A stretch of DNA of 64,000 bases, taken from NCBI RefSeq assembly GCF_018603905.1, contig NZ_JAHFZZ010000010.1, positions 306,086-370,085 on the forward strand. Reading direction: 5' to 3'. The DNA comes from Nonomuraea sp. NEAU-A123. GTDB taxonomy: Bacteria; Actinomycetota; Actinomycetes; Streptosporangiales; Streptosporangiaceae. Positions 59,973-64,000 of the stretch are shown here, one piece after another. The stretch's first letter is position 1, and each line of letters opens with the position of its first letter. Made by a program: the position numbers and the translations under genes. The notes beneath the pieces were generated by a model that made no database searches, was not told where the DNA came from, and saw only the letters and a program-made list of their open reading frames with translations.

Positions 59973-60079
59973 GCCTGTTCCATCGTGATCTCGATGGCCA
60001 CGGGCTAATCGTGGGGGCGGGGGATTCCCGGCACACGGAATCCCCCAATGCCGGGCGCGGAGGATCGGCGCGGGACCGG

Positions 60080-60733
60080 TCAGGTGCGGTGGCGGGCGCG
60101 GGAGGCGGCGGCGTGGGCGCGGTTGGCGCACCGGGTCGAGCAGAACTGCCGCCGCCCCGGCCGGCTCCGGTCGATGAAGGCGTCACGGCACGGCGAGGCC
60201 GCGCACAGTCGCAGCCGTACCCAATCCCCCGCGGCGGCGACGTCGAGCAGCTCGCGCACCGCACGCACCGCCAGCCGGTCCGCCATCCCCGCGCCGTCCA
60301 GCGCCACGAGCCGCAGCACCGGCACCCCGTCCACATCCTCGACATCCGCACGCGCCGACAACCCGGCCGCGAACCCGGCCAGCGCCCGCGTCCGCTCCGA
60401 CGGCTCGCAGGCCAGCACGGCCCGCAACCGCCCGCGCATCTCCCGCACAGCGGCCAACTCGGACTCCCAGAAATCCCCCCGCTCTCCAGTCTCCCCACCG
60501 GCCGGCACCCCCGGCTCTCCGCCGACCCGCTCCCCGCCCGCCCGCTCCCCAGGCTCCTCGCCAACCCGCTGGCCAGGCGTCCCGCCGAGTGGGGTGTCGA
60601 CGTTCTCGCCGAACTCCTCGCAGAACCGTCGCAGCGCCGCAGGGTCCGGCAGCCGCTCCGGCTCGTCCAGGTATTCGTCCCACGTGTTGGCCAGATCCAA
60701 CGCCACCAACCCCGTATCGACGTATTGGCGCAT
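60080..60733 (-). CDS. CGNR zinc-finger protein (ABATE domain), putative regulator
   Basis: This 217-aa protein begins MRQYVDTGLVALDLANTWDE, matching the ABATE domain (a stress-related ligand-binding domain), and ends with the CGNR-type zinc finger (LRLCAASPCRDAFIDRSRPG then RRQFCSTRCANRAHAAASR). The middle contains a low-complexity repeat of GxRVGEEPGERAGGERVGGE type (residues about 56-87) that most relatives lack. It is divergent from the arginase-family gene with only 28 bp between starts, which suggests it controls that gene. Confidence 0.87.
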   Translation of the reverse strand: MRQYVDTGLVALDLANTWDEYLDEPERLPDPAALRRFCEEFGENVDTPLGGTPGQRVGEEPGERAGGERVGGEPGVPAGGETGERGDFWESELAAVREMRGRLRAVLACEPSERTRALAGFAAGLSARADVEDVDGVPVLRLVALDGAGMADRLAVRAVRELLDVAAAGDWVRLRLCAASPCRDAFIDRSRPGRRQFCSTRCANRAHAAASRARHRT

Positions 60734-60761
60734 CCCATTTCCTCCTGCTACCGTCACGACT

Positions 60762-61652
60762 ATGACCACTATAACTCCTGACACAAGATTCGCCATCCTC
60801 GACGCCCCCTCAAACCTCGGCCTCCGCCCGCCCGCCCCCGGCGTGATCCCCGGCTGCTACAAGGCCCCGTGGGCGCTCCGCGACGCCGGGCTGCGGGAGC
60901 GGATCGGCGCGAGCGACGCGGGCGCGGTGGTTCCGCCTCGTTATGTGTCCACCTGGCAGCCTGGCGACGGCGTCCGCAACGGCCCGGCGATCGCCGCGTA
61001 CGCCAGGAAGCTGGCCGACCGCATCGCCGCCATCCGCGAGTCGGGGACGTTCCCGATCGTCCTCGGCGGTGACTGCTCGATCCTGCTCGGCCCGGCCATC
61101 GCGCTGCGCGAAGCAGGTCGGTACGGCCTGGCGTACCTGGACGCCCATGCCGACTTCCGCCACCTCGGCAACTCCCCGCACGTGAGCTCGGCGGCCGGAG
61201 AGGACCTCGCCCTGGTGACCGGTCATGGCGACGACTACCTGGTGAACATCGGCGGCCTGCGCCCGTACGTTGCCGACGAGGACGTGATCGTGCTCGGCGT
61301 ACGCGAGGAGGAGGACCTGACGGACGTCAAGGAGTCGGGCCTCGCCTACGTGCCCGGCGCCGAACTCGGCCCCGGCACCCTCGACGTCGCCCGGAAGATC
61401 CTGGTCCGCGACGACCTCGACGGCTTCTGGATCCACGTCGACGCCGACGTGCTCGACCCCGCGGTGCTGCCCGCCGTCGACTCCCCCACGCCCGGCGGAC
61501 TCGACGCGGACGGGCTGGCCGGGCTGCTCCACGGCCTGCTCCGCCTCCCGGGAGCCGCCGGTCTGGAGATCACGATCCTCGACCCCGACCTCGACCAGGA
61601 CGGCACACAGGCCGCCTTGCTCGTGGACATCCTCAAGTCAGCGCTCGTTTGA
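60762..61652 (+). CDS. Arginase/agmatinase/formiminoglutamase-family enzyme
   Basis: This 296-aa ureohydrolase-fold protein has metal-ligand motifs LGGDCSILLG, YLDAHADF and WIHVDADVLDP, with the final block LDADGLAGLLHGLL. It hydrolyses a guanidino or amidino group (arginine, agmatine, guanidinobutyrate or formiminoglutamate); the sequence does not identify which. It starts with ATG, 28 bp from the divergent CGNR regulator. No arginine-catabolism genes are adjacent. Confidence 0.9.
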   Translation: MTTITPDTRFAILDAPSNLGLRPPAPGVIPGCYKAPWALRDAGLRERIGASDAGAVVPPRYVSTWQPGDGVRNGPAIAAYARKLADRIAAIRESGTFPIVLGGDCSILLGPAIALREAGRYGLAYLDAHADFRHLGNSPHVSSAAGEDLALVTGHGDDYLVNIGGLRPYVADEDVIVLGVREEEDLTDVKESGLAYVPGAELGPGTLDVARKILVRDDLDGFWIHVDADVLDPAVLPAVDSPTPGGLDADGLAGLLHGLLRLPGAAGLEITILDPDLDQDGTQAALLVDILKSALV

Positions 61653-61742
61653 CGATGACCCACCGCACGCCCTTGACGATGCCTGATCCACCCCAGAGGA
61701 TTATGTACAGATTGTGGACTAAAAGCACCAGGGGAGCTGAGG
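61653..61742 (+). promoter_or_regulatory. Promoter region with TTGTGGACTAAAA motif
   Basis: This short gap contains TACAGATTGTGGACTAAAA just before the sugar isomerase gene, followed by GGGGAGCTGAGG as ribosome-binding site. The TTGTGGACTAAA form resembles half-sites bound by ROK-family sugar repressors; this is a guess without a regulator gene nearby. Confidence 0.35.
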
Positions 61743-62486
61743 ATGACCAAGCCGCTCAGTGTGCAGCTCTATTCCGTAAGAGACCAACTGGCCGCGGACC
61801 GTGACGACGTGCTGCGCCGGATAGCCGGGATCGGTTACGGGGCCGTCGAACCCTTCGACCCCACCGGCGACCCCAAAGGCTTCCGGCGGGTGGCCGACGA
61901 CCTCGGGCTGGCCGTGTCGAGCACGCACGCCTACGCCCTGCTCAGCCAGGAGCCGGCCGAGGTCTTCGACGCCATCGCCACCGTCGGCACCGACCTGGTG
62001 ATCATCCCGGGCGGCATCGCGCACGAGGAGTTCACCACGCGCGACGGCCTGTCCAGGACCGCCGACCTGCTGAACGGCCTGGCCGAGCAGGCGTCCTCGT
62101 ACGGCATGCGGATCGGCTACCACAACCACTGGTGGGAGATCGAGCCACGGATCGACGGCCGCCACGCTTTGGAGGCTCTCGCCGACCTGCTGGCTCCGGA
62201 GGTGTTCCTGGAGATCGACACCTATTGGGCGGCCGTGGGCGGCGCGGACGTACCTGCCTTACTACGTGGACTTTCCTCCAGGATCCTGGCGCTGCACGTC
62301 AAGGATGGCCCAGTCGTCAAGGACGAGCCGCACGTGGCCGTGGGCCAGGGCGTCATGCCGGTGCCGGAGATCCTCGCGGCCAGCCCGGACACCTGGCGGA
62401 TCGTGGAGCTCGACAGCTGCGCGGGCGACATCTTCGACGCTCTCGCGGGCAGCCATGCCTACCTCACCCAGCTGAGCGGTTCGTGA
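61743..62486 (+). CDS. Sugar phosphate isomerase/epimerase-like TIM barrel (AP endonuclease 2 family)
   Basis: This 247-aa protein starts with LSVQLYSVRDQLAADRDDVL and has the metal-site strands RIGYHNHWWEIEP, VFLEIDTYWAAVGG, LALHVKDGP and IVELDSCAGD, typical of xylose-isomerase-like TIM barrels acting on inositols or sugars. The 3' end overlaps the next gene as GTGA. Paired with a Gfo/Idh/MocA oxidoreductase, it likely takes part in an inositol- or keto-sugar catabolic step. Confidence 0.9.
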   Translation: MTKPLSVQLYSVRDQLAADRDDVLRRIAGIGYGAVEPFDPTGDPKGFRRVADDLGLAVSSTHAYALLSQEPAEVFDAIATVGTDLVIIPGGIAHEEFTTRDGLSRTADLLNGLAEQASSYGMRIGYHNHWWEIEPRIDGRHALEALADLLAPEVFLEIDTYWAAVGGADVPALLRGLSSRILALHVKDGPVVKDEPHVAVGQGVMPVPEILAASPDTWRIVELDSCAGDIFDALAGSHAYLTQLSGS

Positions 62487-63586
62487 ACGCCGGCCCCGTA
62501 GGCGTCGCCGTCGTCGGCGCCGGTGTGATCAGCAGCCACTATCTCCGCCACCTGTCCACGTTCCCCGACGTCCGGGTGCTCGGCGTGGCCGACCTCGACA
62601 CGGCCAGGGCCGCGACCGCCGCGCGCGAGTACGGGGTGCCGGTCTCCGGCACGGTCGACACCGTACTGGCGCTGCCGGAGGTGGAGATCGTCGTCAACCT
62701 GACGATCCCGTCCGCGCACGCCGCCGTGGCGCTCGCGGCGCTGCGCGCGGGCAAGCACGTGTACGGCGAGAAGCCGCTGGCCCTGGACCTGGACGAGGCG
62801 GCCAAGATCACGGCGGAGGCCGCGAACCTGAACCTGCTCGTCGGCAACGCCCCCGACACCTTCCTCGGCGCGGGGCTCCAGTCGGCGGCCAAGGCGCTCG
62901 CCGCCGGCCTCATCGGCACCCCGGTCGCCGTCACGGCCGCCCTGCAGAGCCTGGGTCCCGAGTCGTGGCACCCCAATCCCGAGTTCCTGTACCAACGCGG
63001 TGCCGGCCCCCTGTTCGACCTGGGCCCCTACTACCTGACCGCCCTGGTCGCCCTGCTCGGTCCGGCGGCCCGGGTCGCGGCCAGTACCCGGCGGGCTCGC
63101 GACCATCGGGTGATCGGCTCGGGGCCGAAGGCGGGCACGGCGTTCGCCGTGGAGGTGCCCACGCACGTCAACGCGCTGATCGACTTCGCGGGCAGCGCCA
63201 GCGCGACGACCACGTTCAGCTTCGACTCGCCCGTAGGCCGGAGGATGATCGAGATCATCGGCACCGAGGGGGCGCTGTCGCTGCCCGACCCCAACACCTT
63301 CGACGGGCCGCTGCTGGCCCGCGGCCTGCATGACGCCGAGTGGCGGGAACTGCCCGTCACGGGCACGACCGCCGGGCGCGGGCTGGGAGTCCTGGACATG
63401 GCCAGATCCCTGCGCACCGGAACCCCGCACCGGGCCTCGGGCGCGCTCGCCCTGCACGTCCTGGAGATCATGACCGCCATCGGCGACGCCGGCGAAGACG
63501 GAGAGTCCCACCACCTCCACACCACCTCACCAACCCCACTCCCACTCCCCGACAACTGGGACCCACACGCCAACACGCTGGAGTGA
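62483..63586 (+). CDS. Gfo/Idh/MocA-family NAD(P)-dependent oxidoreductase
   Basis: This 367-aa protein has the N-terminal Rossmann motif VGVAVVGAGVISSHYLRHL, the family motif GEKPLALDLDEAAKI (EKP lysine) and a C-terminal alpha/beta domain with RGAGPLFDLGPYYLTALV. It oxidises a sugar or inositol hydroxyl with NAD(P). The GTG start overlaps the isomerase stop. The last 25 residues (His/Pro-rich) have weak conservation. Confidence 0.93.
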   Translation: MNAGPVGVAVVGAGVISSHYLRHLSTFPDVRVLGVADLDTARAATAAREYGVPVSGTVDTVLALPEVEIVVNLTIPSAHAAVALAALRAGKHVYGEKPLALDLDEAAKITAEAANLNLLVGNAPDTFLGAGLQSAAKALAAGLIGTPVAVTAALQSLGPESWHPNPEFLYQRGAGPLFDLGPYYLTALVALLGPAARVAASTRRARDHRVIGSGPKAGTAFAVEVPTHVNALIDFAGSASATTTFSFDSPVGRRMIEIIGTEGALSLPDPNTFDGPLLARGLHDAEWRELPVTGTTAGRGLGVLDMARSLRTGTPHRASGALALHVLEIMTAIGDAGEDGESHHLHTTSPTPLPLPDNWDPHANTLE

Positions 63587-63603
63587 CACCACCGCCATGT
63601 GAC

Positions 63604-63666
63604 CGCGACCACCTCCTGCCCGCGCCGGCTTGCTGCCGCCGCCTCGGTGAAGCAGGAGGGGTCGCG
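63604..63666. terminator. Long-range hairpin after the oxidoreductase gene
   Basis: CGCGACC-A-CCTCCTGC (63604-63619) pairs with GCAGGAGG-GGTCGCG (63652-63666) through 15 bp with one bulge, around a 32-nt loop. It lies between convergent genes, so a terminator role is plausible, though the large loop makes it weaker than the others in this window. Confidence 0.5.
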
Positions 63667-63691
63667 CACTACGACGCTGGACCGCGACCTG

Positions 63692-63723
63692 CGGAGGGCG
63701 CGGGCGGCGGAGGGCGCGGGCGG
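63692..63723. repeat. 16-bp tandem duplication
   Basis: Two exact copies of CGGAGGGCGCGGGCGG lie directly before the stop codon of the partial minus-strand gene. It is another example of the short-repeat slippage seen across the window. Confidence 0.75.
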
Positions 63724-63725
63724 AG

Positions 63726-64000
63726 TTAGGCGGGGATGACGTAGGGGTTGGTGGTGGAGTGGCCGGCGCCGTTCACGGCCGTGATGTACAGCCACGGTCG
63801 CCGGGGATCGACGTCGGTCGGGGTGGGGAACGGGATCCAGGCGGCGTTGGATTCGTCCGGTCCTTGGGTGACGGTCACCGTCTTGGCCCCGGCGCCGGCC
63901 CGGGCGTACTGGAGCTTGACCGTGCCGCCCGCGAGGTCCCTGCCTTTGATCGCGATCCCGGCCGCGTTCCTGGTCGCGCTGAGGATGAGCGGCTCGTTCC
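63726..64000 (-). CDS. C-terminal part of a beta-rich surface or extracellular protein (partial)
   Basis: The minus strand is open from the window edge to a TAA. It encodes about 90 residues with strand-like alternation: NEPLILSATRNAAGIAIKGR, TVKLQYARAGAGAKTVTVTQ, then WIPFPTPTDVDP and RPWLYITAVNGAGHSTTNPY before the final VIPA. It resembles the C-terminal beta-sandwich end of an extracellular actinobacterial protein. The start and main domain lie outside the window, so no function can be given. Confidence 0.7.
   Translation of the reverse strand, partial: NEPLILSATRNAAGIAIKGRDLAGGTVKLQYARAGAGAKTVTVTQGPDESNAAWIPFPTPTDVDPRRPWLYITAVNGAGHSTTNPYVIPA

Overview
The window is GC-rich (strong G/C third-position bias), densely packed, rich in GTG/TTG starts and ATGA/GTGA overlaps, and carries SARP, LAL-type LuxR and EfeUOB genes. 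That suggests a filamentous actinomycete, most likely of the Streptosporangiales/Nonomuraea kind. The phylum is well supported; the genus is a guess. No rRNA, tRNA, CRISPR array, integrase or intact insertion sequence was seen.

Region 1 (1-41 kb) looks like one large natural-product gene cluster. Its left arm (118-7178) has a minus-strand trio of carrier protein, AMP-forming ligase and PLP decarboxylase that resembles the exosortase-A-associated trio and the BtrI/BtrJ/BtrK logic of butirosin biosynthesis. Divergent from it are a stand-alone condensation-type protein, a 294-aa protein of unknown family and a cysteine desulfurase. A long minus-strand operon (24175 down to 8282) encodes a discrete, type II-like reducing ketosynthase system: KR, ACP, FabZ-like dehydratase, a GcvT-fold protein, a KS-CLF fusion, nitroreductase-fold protein, FAD oxidoreductase, epoxide-hydrolase-like protein, malonyltransferase, two AcpS-like proteins, a SnoaL/ABM/zinc-ribbon fusion, an alpha/beta hydrolase, a beta-helix protein and an ABC-2 exporter (ATPase plus two permeases). 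The right arm has a group A flavin monooxygenase, two SARPs, a PptT/PptH-like pair that would install and remove phosphopantetheine, an aldo/keto reductase, a UbiA prenyltransferase with a soluble two-component system, a 2-isopropylmalate synthase homologue, a LAL regulator, a DUF5988-like protein and an acyl-CoA carboxylase beta subunit. A plausible overall scheme, by inference: malonyl units from the carboxylase are built into a reduced or polyene acyl chain on the ACP. That chain is joined by the condensation protein to an amine formed on the second carrier protein, with sulfur possibly delivered by the desulfurase. The product is then tailored by flavoenzymes and exported.

Region 2 (41-50 kb) is housekeeping or accessory: a secreted GH92 mannosidase, an iron-uptake operon efeUOB behind an IdeR/DmdR-type iron box, a LemA/DUF2207 pair and a small membrane protein.

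Region 3 (50.3-59.3 kb) starts with a GH20 remnant and contains a self-contained carbohydrate module: regulator, sugar ABC importer with its own ATPase, two acetyl-xylan-esterase-like hydrolases (one lacking its nucleophile) and a SelA/DgaE-like PLP enzyme. Region 4 (59.4-64 kb) holds a secreted protein of unknown family, a CGNR regulator divergent from an arginase-family enzyme, a sugar isomerase/Gfo-Idh-MocA oxidoreductase pair and the 3' end of a further gene.
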